Source: Aplidium turbinatum
Taxonomy: Eukaryota; Chordata; Ascidiacea; Aplousobranchia; Polyclinidae
Direction: 5' to 3'
Length of the DNA stretch: 64,000 bases
NCBI GenBank assembly: GCA_918807975.1
Contig: OU964921.1
Location: 32,948,498-33,012,497, forward strand
Notes under the pieces: model-generated
Told to the model about the DNA's origin: nothing
Databases searched by the model: none
Seen by the model: only the letters and a program-made list of their open reading frames with translations
Shown: one piece after another, positions 22,698 through 35,100 of the stretch
Numbering within the stretch: position 1 is the first letter of the stretch
Layout: each line of letters opens with the position of its first letter
Program-made: the position numbers and the translations under genes

Positions 22698-25124
22698 ATG
22701 TCACGTTTAATAGTGAAAAACTTACCTCCAAAAATCAAAGTAGATAAATTACAAGAAAAGTTTTCTCATTATGGAAATGTCACTGACATAAAACTGATGT
22801 ATACAAAAGCTGGAAAGTTTCGTCGATTTGCTTTTATTGGATACCAGCAGGCCACAGAAGCAGAAACAGCGAAGAAGTCTTTGGATAAAAGCATAATACT
22901 AAACCAACAGATTGTAGTGGAGAATTGTCGTGACTTTGGTGTACAAGAAAAAGTCAACAGAAAAAATGAGCTGAATAAAGAAGTCAATGCAAAGATTGAA
23001 CAAAAGAAAAAGGAAGTTGAAGTTGATCAAGTCAAGATTGACAAACCTGCTGTGGACAATGCACAAGATAAACACACACCAATGTCGGATTTAGATTTTC
23101 TGGCAATGAAGAAGAAATCGGATTTAGTTGATGATGAGGACATATCTGATAATGAATTAGACTCTGTTAAAAATGCTCAAACAATTCAATCTAGCAAGTT
23201 TACTGTTAAAATGCGGGGATGCCCTTTTAATGTAAATCTTCAACAAGTTGAAGAGTTTTTCTTTCCTTTGAAGCCATTAGACATAAACATAAAGAAAAAT
23301 GCTCACGGAAGCAGAACAGGGCTTGTGTACATTAACTTTTCTTCTGAAAAGGAGCAAAGTGAAGCTTTAAAGCATAACGGTGAATATATTGAGCGAAGAT
23401 ATATTGAACTATTTAAGGTGTTACCTCACAAGACAATGAAGCCATTTGATGATCTTATCAAAGACAAAGGGTGGATAGAAAAAATGGTACATGACCACGA
23501 GGACTGTGACATAGAAGATATTTCAGAATCTGGACGTCTGTTTTTACGAAATCTTCCTTTTTCATGCATGGAGGAAGACATTGAAAAAACATTTGAAAAG
23601 TTTGGCCCTTTATCTGAAGTTAATGTACCTGTTGATTCTCTAACTGAAAAGGGTATTGGTTTTGCTTTTGTTACATTTATGATGCCAGAGCATGGTCTAA
23701 AAGCGTTTAATGAATTAGATGGTACTGCATTTCAAGGTAGAATGTTACACATTTTACCATCCAAAGTCAAAGCAGAAAAAAACAGCTTTGTGGACAGTGA
23801 TGCCAAATCATCCTACAAAAAGGGAAAAGCTACTGCAGATAAAAAATCTAGCCAAAGCTCCCACAACTGGAATGCTTTGTTTATTGGTACCAATGCTGTT
23901 GCTGATGCTATTGCTGAAAAATATAGCGTTAACAAAAGTGAAGTATTAGGCTCAACTAAAGAACATAGTGCTGCTGTACGCATGGCATTAGGTGAAACTC
24001 AAATTGTGAAAGAAACACGTGACTTTCTGATAGATAGTGGAATTTCGTTAGATGCTTTTAGTCAGCCGAATGCTGAAAGAAGTAAAACTGTCATTCTTGC
24101 TAAAAACTTGCCTGTTGGTGCTACATGTTCTGAATTACGAGATATGTTTCAAAAACATGCTCAACTTGGAAGGGTTGTTTTGGCTCCAGCTGGTGTTACA
24201 GCTGTAATTGAATGTTTAAAACCATTTGAAGCGAAAACTGCTTTCACTAAACTAGCTTATCGCAAATTCCACCACAGCCCTTTGTATTTAGAATGGGCCC
24301 CAGTTGGCGTATTCATAAAGTCTGCCGATTCAAAAGATATTGAAAATGCAAAAGGCATTAAACCTTCTGTGACTATCTCTGAAACAACAACGAAAGTTGA
24401 AGAAACCAATACGCCTTATGATGCGAGTGACTCATTAACACTATTTGTAAAAAATCTTAATTTTGATACAACTGAAGAAGCTTTAAGCAGTCACTTTAGT
24501 ACTTGTGGTCCACTAGTTTCGTCCACCATCAGCAAAAAGAAAACTCACAAGAGCAATGCTCTTTTGTCAATGGGTTATGGATTTGTTACTTATAAGTATA
24601 AAAAAGATGCAAAAGAAGCCTTAAAAACTTTGCAAAACTCTCTACTTGATGGACACAAGCTTGAATTGAAAGTATCTGAACGCAAACAGCCAGTGACGAC
24701 AACAAAAGGTAGAAAAAGGCAAGAAGGAAAAGAACAAAAAACCTCAAAAATTCTTGTTAGAAACATTCCTTTTCAAGCGAACGCTACTGAAATTACTAGT
24801 CTTTTTAAATCGTATGGTGAATTAAAAACTGTTAGATTGCCAAAAAAACTGAGCGCAAGTCTTGGCCAAGGCGGTAGCCACAGAGGATTTGCGTTTGTTG
24901 ATTTTGTTACTAAACAAGATGCCAAAAATGCGTTTGAATCTCTTTGTCATTCCACGCATTTATATGGCCGACGTTTGGTATTAGAATGGGCTGACACTGA
25001 AGAAAATTCTGTTGAACAATTGCGTCGAAAAACATCTGATCACTATCATGGTGACAGCAAGAAACGAAAGTGTATAACTTCACTTGAAGAATCTATAGCT
25101 GATGCTGAAGTAGAGTCGGATTAA
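22698..25124 (+). CDS. RBM19: RBM19 / MRD1-type six-RRM ribosome-biogenesis protein, single coding exon
   Basis: An 808-codon frame without introns. It contains six RNA-recognition motifs: about residues 1-80 (LIVKNLPPK, RRFAFIGY), 165-245 (VKMRGCPFNV), 278-358 (LFLRNLPFS, GIGFAFVTF), 461-540 (VILAKNLPVGA), 578-660 (LFVKNLNFD, GYGFVTY) and 682-765 (ILVRNIPFQ, HRGFAFVDF). Lysine- and acid-rich linkers join them. RBM19 (960 residues in human) and yeast Mrd1 (887, five RRMs) act in the nucleolus on the small-subunit processome and are needed for 18S pre-rRNA processing. The number, order and RNP1/RNP2 sequences of the RRMs support this identity. The ATG is the first in frame and opens RRM1 at residue 3, as in the family. 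An intronless coding region is notable. LONP2 begins 1058 bases downstream on the same strand. Confidence 0.93.
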   Translation: MSRLIVKNLPPKIKVDKLQEKFSHYGNVTDIKLMYTKAGKFRRFAFIGYQQATEAETAKKSLDKSIILNQQIVVENCRDFGVQEKVNRKNELNKEVNAKIEQKKKEVEVDQVKIDKPAVDNAQDKHTPMSDLDFLAMKKKSDLVDDEDISDNELDSVKNAQTIQSSKFTVKMRGCPFNVNLQQVEEFFFPLKPLDINIKKNAHGSRTGLVYINFSSEKEQSEALKHNGEYIERRYIELFKVLPHKTMKPFDDLIKDKGWIEKMVHDHEDCDIEDISESGRLFLRNLPFSCMEEDIEKTFEKFGPLSEVNVPVDSLTEKGIGFAFVTFMMPEHGLKAFNELDGTAFQGRMLHILPSKVKAEKNSFVDSDAKSSYKKGKATADKKSSQSSHNWNALFIGTNAVADAIAEKYSVNKSEVLGSTKEHSAAVRMALGETQIVKETRDFLIDSGISLDAFSQPNAERSKTVILAKNLPVGATCSELRDMFQKHAQLGRVVLAPAGVTAVIECLKPFEAKTAFTKLAYRKFHHSPLYLEWAPVGVFIKSADSKDIENAKGIKPSVTISETTTKVEETNTPYDASDSLTLFVKNLNFDTTEEALSSHFSTCGPLVSSTISKKKTHKSNALLSMGYGFVTYKYKKDAKEALKTLQNSLLDGHKLELKVSERKQPVTTTKGRKRQEGKEQKTSKILVRNIPFQANATEITSLFKSYGELKTVRLPKKLSASLGQGGSHRGFAFVDFVTKQDAKNAFESLCHSTHLYGRRLVLEWADTEENSVEQLRRKTSDHYHGDSKKRKCITSLEESIADAEVESD

Positions 25125-26182
25125 TTGCGTTTGTAATACTTGTTGTTGTGGTTGTATCCAGGTTTTTTTTAAGGTTTGGTTTGGGTGACCGCTAAGTAGT
25201 TTTAAGAGACCGCAAGTGTTTCATTTAAATACCACAAAATAGCCATATTTGCTTAAACGAATTATTTATTAGGCTACTGTAGTTGCAAGTCCAAATTTTG
25301 GGAAACCGCTGGAGAAATTTGGAGGACCGTTTCGGTCCCCCAAAACACCTTAAAAAAACACTGGTTGTATCAATTATTCGATTATTGCTATTGGGAAAAT
25401 GTTATTCACTTATTCGTGTTTACTGTTTTCTTTTTCAAACAGTACTTGAATCACTGGACAAAAACTTTTACATTTTCTCAACAATACTTCATAAAACTTG
25501 TTGTAAAGGAGCTTTTTTCAATCGGTGGAAACTTTGTGACAAACCAAGTCATATGTAATATACACACGAAACGATTTTTTGTGCTAAAACTCTTTTATAA
25601 GGTTTTAATTATGATCAATACTTAAATGTCAATGCTTTTAAAACTACTGGTATAAAAATGACTGATTTTTACCACACTGTATTTGCCTCGCTATCCATTC
25701 ACCGCATCATTTTACATTTCCTAACGTTTTTTTGTTTACTGTTGCTACTGATCATATGGAATCATTAACCTAATGCAATTTTGTATTTTCTGGACTGTTA
25801 TAAAAATCTCTTCATAAACATGCTGCATAGTGAATCCTCATAGATACTGTGTTCAATTCCACGAGAAACTGGTTCTATGTGAAGCGTTTTTTGTAGATCG
25901 CCATGTGTTAAACATTTAAACGCAATTTCAAGCTGCATTCAATCAATGACTGAAACTAATGCTGAAAATTGAATGACTGAAAATAATGTTTTAGGCTAGT
26001 GTATCTCTAGTGAGTGATTTTCATGATGCTGTTTTTGGAGGTTTGGTATGGGGACTGCCATCCAGCAATTAAATTACTGCCGGTTCTACAAAAAGTATTG
26101 TTCAATGTCCTGCATATAAGCTCACTGGGTTTTATTGCAGAAAGTTAAAATTACATGAGGTCTCTTTAATTATTTGTTGGAC
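25125..26182. other. RBM19 3' flank and LONP2 promoter region
   Basis: No coding sequence recognised. The 3' UTR of RBM19 and the promoter of LONP2 must share this 1.06 kb. I find no AATAAA; an ATTAAA lies near 26068. No TATA box close to 26183. Confidence 0.4.
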
Positions 26183-29100
26183 ATGTCTGCTAAACCGATG
26201 CGACTTCCATCGCGCCTTCCCATCTTACTGGTTGGCAACACTATACTGATGCCTGGTTCATCAAAACGAATTAAAGGTATGTGTGGCAAACATCCTGGCT
26301 TCCAAACTGTAATTAAAAGAACAGTAGTCTGTAAAGAGAAATGGTCGTTTTAACATGGTAGTGGCTGCTACAGCAATTTTACATGGATATTGTAGATCAA
26401 GCGCGTTAGATAATACCTCGCACGATTCTCTAAGGTTTGATAATTTTCTTTTGTATCATCATTGAATCACTGAATGTATTTCTAGTTGACACGCCACGCA
26501 ACATCAATCTTGTGAAAGAGCATCTCCTTCACACCACATCTCTCCGGAGTACAATAATCGGAATTGTTCCTGTCTCTGTCGATCCAGCATCACAAGGTTT
26601 GGCTTGACATTTCACTCTATTGTGTATGGTCAAATTCAGATTTCAGTTTGTGCCAAAGCATCAGCTAGAAACAACCTTCTCAGATGTCTAGTTGGGTCGA
26701 CTTGGGGATCCAAAACCCAAGTACTGCACACTAGTGCCCTAGCGCTTGTGTACAGTGCTGCCGAATATGCTTCTCAAGTCTGGTGCCGCAGCACACACAC
26801 GGGAAAAGTAGATATGGCCCTTAACGACACCATGCGCAATTGCGCATAATCACTGGATGCCTGCGTCCAACTCCCACAGACTTACTACCAGTGCTTTCAG
26901 GCATCGCCCCACCAAAACTACGCAGAGAGAATTCCACCGTACGGCTCGCATTAAAGGTAGAGATCAATGATCGCCATCTCCTCCACAATGTAGTCCTTGA
27001 AGCACAACAGCTCACACGTCAACGCCTGCTTTCCAGGCACCCTTTTTGTCGACACGTTGTGGCGCTTTATGAAAGTCACTTTGACCTGATGAAGTCATGG
27101 AGAGACCGCTGGGAAACCATCTCACGGCCCAACCAGTTCCAAGTCACACCAGACACTATGGTACCACCTGGCTCAGACCTGCCAAGAAAAGAATGGGTGA
27201 CTCTGAATCGCCTCCGTACTGGTGTTGGTCGCTTCAAGCACAATATGTTTATCTGGGGATTGTGTGACTCACTAGCCTGTGTTTGTGGTGACTGTCAAAC
27301 AGCACAGCACATCATTAATCACTGTCCAGTGTTTCCACCTGCAAAACGTGGATCTCATAGACCCTGATATGAAGACATTACTCTAGTTACAACAATTGGG
27401 AGATGTTGCCTGAATTGCTGCCTCATAAGCCAGAAGAAATTCAGAGTGGCCCAGCGAAGTGTGAACAAATGAAACTTAGATTTTTTCAGTCATATGAAGG
27501 CCAAGAAAAACAACTTATATATCAAGTAAAATAAAAATGTATTGTCTTTAATAACATCCAAGAATTATTCAACATATCCATCTTTGTCTTTGATAACTTG
27601 GCAGAGACGAGGGATCACATGTGGCACGCACAGTTTTAGCGTCAATTTCTGCCCATGGTTTGGTCAATCTTTGCTTCAGAACCTCAACACGAGTGGGATA
27701 CAGTGCAGGACGCCTGCTCCAAGATAGACCATATCCCAAAATTCATCAGATTCAAATTAGGAGAAGATGGAGGCCATAAGTCCTTGCACCAAAACGACTT
27801 GAAATTGTCTTTGCACTAGTCCTGGACCAATCTGGCTGTGTGAGAGAGTGCTCCTTTATTTTCAGTGACTTTCCTCACGCAAGGAACAACTTCATCCTTT
27901 AACATCTTCAGATCAACATGTTGATTGATTTTGACACCAGTCTTGATGAAAAGCAAAGGAGTTTTGAGACCTGTGGGACTTGGGCGTAACCCATGCCCAT
28001 ACCTCTACCGAAGCTGGTTTTTGCCTCTTGAATGAAGTTTGATATTCAACAGGCACTGAATCTTTAGATTTAATCCAAATCCGACTATTTTGGCTGTTGT
28101 GTATGGCTTGAACGGTGAATAGTTTGTCATTAATTAGTCTAGAGAACTTGTGGCTGCGTGCCATCAAAGAGCCTATTCCGAAGAAACTTTGATCTTTTAA
28201 ATCTCTTTTTATTTGTGGCATTAAAAAGAAGTTGTCATTTGGTAATTTTGCAAGGCTTGACCTAAAGATCCCTTACCGTCACACTCTGGACGGTTGAACG
28301 GCTAACAAGTGTCTCTTTAGCAAATTTCTGGTGCTCCTTCCAGGATTCTGTTGCAACTTTTCTCTAATGTTTTTAGTAAAGAGTTTTTTTTTTGGTTCTT
28401 ACTGACCTCTGGGTGTTCCTGACCTTTGGTAAGCAGCTACCAGTCTTTCTGAACCTGATTACTGCCTTGTATACACCAAAATAACTCACAGTCTCTTTCA
28501 AAACCCAGAAAATGTTAGCAGTAGGGGTAGGCTATATGTATGGGGTATCTCAAAGTCAATTGGTGACACCTTCAAATTATTCAGTATGCTCAGCTGATTG
28601 TTTTAAGACCTCAACTGGGTCATTTGAGTTATTTTACAGGTAGTGCCGGTAAAAACAGTGTTTCAGATTGTACACCATGAAAAATCCCAGATTTCAGGCC
28701 AAAAAGCTAAATGCAGTCTTGAGAAAAGTGCACACCTATATGCAAAGTTCGCAATTTCATTTCAGATATTAAATCGGTACTTGCAACCACATGTAGCAAA
28801 GCTGGCATCACATTTAAGCAATCACGGAAAGCTTTCCAAACCATCTCAAGGACTTTTTACACCCATACATAAAACATATTACCTCAAGGTCGATGATGTG
28901 TCTCCGACAGATGAACTGTGTCAAAACCATCTCATCTGTCAACGGACAATGAATCCTACAAGTATGTGTTGACTTCTCCACGAGTCATTGATCGTATAAA
29001 ACATATACAAGCGCTTCAAAGCTAGAAAAATTATGCCCTTGCAATATTGGATGCGCGTGATGAAGAAACAATAACAATACATTATGATAGTACCACAAGT

Positions 29101-32100
29101 TCAGTTCAGTTTGTTTTTATTTCTGACCATCACAATGAAAAAACAATAAAAACAAAGAGAGACTGTTCACCAGGCATTTGGTAATAAAATTAATTTGCGT
29201 TTTTCTGGTGAATATTTACTAGGTTACCTCGTGATGTTAAAGATGATAACTAGCTTTTGTATTTCCGACGTTTCGTCAGTCAGCACGACTGACTTTATCA
29301 AGGTGGCTAAAACAGGTTAACACAACCTGTTCAGCAACGATGGCACAACACAAAAACATACTGATAAAATGAATAAAGTAAAGCAGCAAGAATCAGAAAA
29401 AACAATATATGACAAACATAGTAGAGGTCTAAGTAGAAAGGGTAGAAGCGACAAAACGCGGACGTTATAACGTGCATGAAACCAAAGCAGAACAATCAGT
29501 TTAAAATATGGCACCGTCGCAACACCTTAAAAGAAGAAGAATTACAGGAGAATGAACATCTATAATAATGAAGTTCAGTGGTGGTAAACCTTTTCGATTG
29601 AGACTATCTCTTGCTGTGGAAACCAGAGAAAATATCACAAGATTAATTGTGGAGCAGATGCATCGATTGTCTTTGGCATGCAATAGAAATGTTTCATCAA
29701 TAATATTAATCTATGGGAAAAAGTTACTTCAATAATGACAGATTCTGTCAGCAAAAATCTTGATATCGAGGAATCCATTGCAGCTACTCTAGGGTCAAAC
29801 CATATGCATTTGCTTTGCGTCAGTCATACTTTCGAAGTCTTCGATCGTGGTAATTTAAATGGAATGTTGGAATACGAGCAAAAACTCCACATGCGGGAGA
29901 TGTTGATTGCTCATATGCCGTGCCCCCATTAAAATCATTTCTCCCTTTCAGTAAGAATGTTGTATTTGCTGCTTTGGAAGCTCCATCTAAACTGGCAGTG
30001 AATGATGATCATAAGTCATCACAATTCGAATTGTTTGACAAGGTCGTTGCTGAATCTGGAAAATCGAAGAAGCATATTAAGGAGATTAGATTTGGGAAGC
30101 TTGGATACACAGCAGCAATGATCTTGTACCACATTCCGGAATATAAGTCATTGCTCAAAAGCACAATACATCTTGAAAGTTGTATGAAGAACAATGGTGA
30201 TACGACTTACACAATTGAGCATTTAGCAAGGGTAAGTTATCCCAATGAAACTGTGAATCAGAGGTGGAGATTTCCAAGCAGATCTGATGTCCAGTGTGCT
30301 GCGTCTATACAGATAATGCCATGTAATATATTTGGTTCATGGGATATGTCAGGAAGGAATATGCCATTTCTCTTGGATAACTGCCACATCATTGAGGGAT
30401 TATTCAAAGCATTTTACTACAAGTAGTTTGCTACGTAATACGGTACTGTTATGAATCAGTATAACTAGTACACAGAACAGTATACTCATTAGGCTAAATA
30501 CTACCACAGACATTGATTGCTTGCAGTAGTACAGAGGGCAATCTGGGCATTGCTAGTAGTGAATTCGACATTATTACTATGTAAACCAGACTTGCAAATT
30601 CGTCTTCAGTGCCGGGCAAGCGTCAAGCGGGCTTTCAATAATGGCGAGAGTCAATATTTGTTTATTTAAGTAAAAAATATCACTTTTGCGTAAGTGTAGT
30701 TGGACTCTGGCGGAGTAATTACGTGAGTGCCGGCAAGAGTGCGGCTCTAATACTCTCCTCGAGTTTGCAAGACTATAAATAATGACCATCTTGAATGTTA
30801 CCAAGTGCTGTAAACAGTAAGGCCAATTGCTTGCTAATGGCGACATTATATACTGTATTAAACGCATTATTAACGTTAAAAGTGTCGTTTTCGATTTTAT
30901 GCATTCCGGACACCGTTTTTGCCGGCACTGCCTCAGTTTTTCTCCAAATTTATTGAATTACGGCTTAAAATGCTCAGGAGTCAATGTATTTCAAAATAGG
31001 GGTGTCACCAAAATGATCCAGAATGATAACTTTTATGACAGCCCCTTATTACTGTGCGCTTCAATGATCTCATTTTAAAGTCTTCGCCATGAGTGTAACT
31101 TTAAATTTCGAGAACATGTATAGAATATTAGTAATCTAGGATGATTAGACTATATATACTATAACTCTGTAATACTAATAGATGCAAATAATTTGGAAGT
31201 CGGGAAATGTGTTTAAATTTAATGTTAAATGTAGTCCACCCTTTGCTGGTCCACCCTGTAGATGATATATTCTAGCTTGGATTAATAGTGTTCATTTGAA
31301 TAGTTCTTGGAGCAGACTTACTCTGCCGATGCGAGCCTTTGTTTTTCCTAGATATTTGCGTTGATTGCGGTGCTGCAGTCAAGAATTTTTTTAGGAGATG
31401 ACTTTAAAAGCTTTTATTGAAGTTTCTTAAAATAGGAATAACTATTTTAATAAGGATAGCTTTTTGCATAGTTAATCGCTATGCTTAGTGTACATTATTT
31501 TACGTCTCGCCAAAAATACCTTTTAAAAATCTTGTCGACCAAAAAATAAGTTGGGAATGTTAGACCAGATAGTGCTACAGCATGTGAAAATGTCTTTTGC
31601 AAATAAAGTTTACAAATTGGCTTGTCATAGAAAATAATTATGTTGTTCCTGCCTTTAAAAGACAAGCAAGAGAAGGGTTATATCTCAACCTCCCCCCTTA
31701 CAAAAGGTCAAGCAAGACTATTCGTCGTTAGACATTAGCTACCCCCTTTTTCTATTAACATTAAAGGTATGTTTTGTAAACCTTTTTCAGCTACGTTTGC
31801 TCTATGCATAGCCATCTCTGCATAGTCGGCTGCATAGCCGAGTGGTGAGAGCTTTGGAACGGCAATCGAAAGGGCGCCGGTTCGACACCGCTCAAGAGCA
31901 TGCGGCTGTGTCTTTGGCAGGACACTTAAAGGCATGCCTGAGGGTGGACACGAAGATTGGCTTCCTCGGCTTCCCGTCCACTTAATCTAAATCTTCAACC
32001 ACCAGGTGTAAGAATGGATACGACAAACAACAGCTACGTTTGCTCTCGGGCCCAAAAATAAACCCACGCCACTGAAGACAAGTGTTCCTCTTTCATAACC

Positions 32101-35100
32101 TGTAGCTTTATAACAAGTATTAATCACTGGATGCTTTTACTGTTTTAGATGAAGTCCCCGAGAACATTCACCCTGTAGGCACAGCTGCCATAGTGGTCCA
32201 AGTGGCGGGAACTAACTGGCCTCGTCCTCACTACACCCTCCTCGCTCATGGACTGTGCAGGTTCAGTATAAAGCGGTTGCTCCGAGACTCGCCATTCATT
32301 AATGTTCAGGTAATTTTTCATGCTTGTTTTTGTATGTAAATTATTGCGGAATGGCCCGTTTCGGTGAGTCCGATCCCTTAACGGGGGATTTTTTCAATTT
32401 TTTTTTTAAATTATCGGGTACCGTAGCCTAACTATCATTGCCGTTTTAGGGTTAGGGGTTAGAGGTTAGGAACTCACCGAATCGGACTCGCCGAATAGTA
32501 GCAGACCCAAATTATTGAGCATGTAGCGACACTAATTAAATTTTAAAATCGTTTTTCCATAAAGAAATATCCGCTACTCCATTGCATCATTTTTCAGGTT
32601 GAACAAATTGGAAAGTTTCCCACTGATCCGGACGAGGTTGGTGATAATGATGTTTCGGACTTGGCGTCAAAACTGCGCAGCGAAGCCCTTCAGCTCGTCA
32701 ACATGTTGGATATATCTGTACCAGTCGTAGCCCGGCTTCGCTCATTACTAGGCCGGCTGCCCGATCATACACTCCCCGATATAATCACCGCCATCGTGCG
32801 TTCATCGCCGGAGGAAAAGCTAAAGGTAAAGGTTTTTTCGTGATTTTTTCGTGATCATTTGTCCTTTAACATTGATCACGTTGTATTGTACTTTGAATTA
32901 ATTGCAGATTTTTGACGCCATTGATGCTGAGGAACGACTTAGGCGAACATTGCCGCTGATACTGAGGCAGATTGAAAGCATCAAGCTTGTAAAAGGAAAA
33001 GGTAGGAATGGTTTGCTTACCAACAGCCATCTTGCTATTTTTATAAACTTATCGATTGCAAACTCATAGCAATTCATAGGCTAACTATCTTTCCCACTTC
33101 ATCGTGGAAGCTTTCACCAGTTTTGAACAAAGCACTGAGCATAACAATAAACTTTAATTCTCACTAAAATTTGGCTGAATGGAAATATGCGAAATTTTCT
33201 TGCTCTGAGTCACCATTTTTTCGCTTTCATTAGTTTTTAAAAGTTTAATTTCTAGCCTCAAGCAAATCCGACATCGGCGAAAACATAGAAGACGTAGTGA
33301 TCATTCGCGGAGACAAGGATGACAAGCGCGATCGGGCGAAGAAGGAAAACCGCTACAAGATCATCCCGATGAGAGATGGGAGAAGAGAAGATGATTCGGA
33401 AAGAGGTGATAAGGAGAAGTGATTATTATCAATATATAAATATTTTTTTTTATCAGTGAAAGCAAAAACGATTGCGGTTGGCGTTAGTTGAACTACTTTA
33501 ACGTAAAATCAATGTTAAGTTGGTCACTTTTTACAGAGAAGTTGATCTGTGTACTACAGATGCTTGCATTTATCGTGCAACTGTATCATTTCCATTTGTC
33601 GTCTTCATCTCCATTTTTGCGTTGTTTGTTTTGAACGTCATGTTCAGAATGCAGACTGTTTTAGCCACCAAGACTTTGGTGTTTCACATTCTTTCGCATT
33701 TCGTTTGCAGACGAGTTGCAAGTGTTGGAACAAAAACTAAACTCCATCGGGATGCCGGAAGAAGTTTTGAAGGTCAGCCATGCAGAGAAGACGATGCCTT
33801 AATTGAGGATTTCTTTTGCATAGTGACAGTGTGTGTTGGTGAAATAAGAGTTTACAATTGCATAGTCTTGCGTCGCCCAGTCACTGATTCAACCTGCTTG
33901 ACACAATACGACTATTTTAACACTCAAATATGTTAGTAACTAAAACCAATCAGGTGTGATGAGTAAAACTTCAGTTATCAAGCCTGATTGTTTTTATTTA
34001 CTAAAAATTCATGATCTGCAATTCTCCTAACATCGAGAAGCCAGATCAGAGGCTTGGCGACATAAGAGTCACTATTATTTTCATATGTTAGTTGCAGGGG
34101 CGTATCCTCAATGGAAGCAAGGGAAGCATTGCTTCCCCTGCCAAAATTGAAAAAAGAGAAGATGATATTTTTAAGTAAAACGATTTCGTAATTTCTTTAC
34201 CTGAATACGAATTAGAACAGTTTCTAACTCACGTCCCCGTATGATTTCAGCTCGGTTTTAATTTTAAAATAGTTGGAAGCTTACGGATGCAAAGATTGTA
34301 TCGCTTCCCTTGCTCTCGTTTTTGCTATAAGGAGAAACAAGCGAGAGAGAAAGGAAAAAAAGCAGCGCAAAGTTTGCGAGATTTATGTTTCTTTTAACAA
34401 ATCGATGGAAGCAATATTTAAATTGCTTCCAGAGTTGCCAGATTGGACGAATTCTTCGAATTAGGCTTTTTTTAAATTAACTCTTCAAAATGCATAATCA
34501 ATTTATCTCAAATATCGTAACCTTACCAGATAAAACCATATTCACCATTGTTCAATACATGTTCTATACTTGTTTATACTCGTAATGTGGCCGATTAAAA
34601 CTCATCTGCTACAGTCTTTATATTTGCTATTTTTGGGCTACTTTCAGAATTATTTTTGCTACAGTTTATTAAAATCCGCTACAAGTCATAAAATATATGT
34701 AGCCTACATTTTATAATTTTTAATAGAATCAGGTAAATAGGCCTATATCCATTTGGCCTTTTTGTCTAATAATTTCCTTGTTTTGGCCTTTTTTGTATTA
34801 TTTTGGCTTTAAGACCTTTTCATAGTCTGGCAATTCTGATCTGTTGGATATTGTGTCAGTGGGCTAGGACGCTAGGTAATGAGAAAATCTAAGGCACTGT
34901 TATGGTTATTTATAATATCGGCCTAGTAAGCAAAAGTTTGAGCCAAATGTTGGCTTTACACTGTTATCTTGGCTGGGTAGACTTTGGCATAAGACATGAT
35001 ATGTGAGGTCTAGGCTAGAATTGACTTGACTGAAATGAATTCTGGCTTAAGCTACTTCAGCAGTAGGTAGCTGTAGCTGACTTTTTGGTGTTCTCTAATT

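Larger units (their letters stand above)
29104..29520 (-). mobile_element. LINE-tail family copy split by a Penelope-like insert
   Basis: Two halves (29104-29148 and about 29396-29520) line up with 53597-53760 on the other strand. They are separated by a 247-bp insert whose borders carry the 11-base repeat GAAAAAACAAT (29138-29148 and 29396-29406). Confidence 0.65.

Noticed and set aside
28643-28972. 109-codon plus-strand ORF
   Set aside because: No motif. It may be decayed upstream sequence of the mobile ORF at 29735, but it is not supportable alone.
31830-31900. True tRNA-Ser gene
   Set aside because: The tRNA-like head continues into a SINE body and the unit is bounded by a 16-bp TSD.
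33520-33936. 138-codon ORF near LONP2 exon 7
   Set aside because: It overlaps exon 7 in another frame; the true exon (33711-33772) joins its neighbours in phase and matches Lon.
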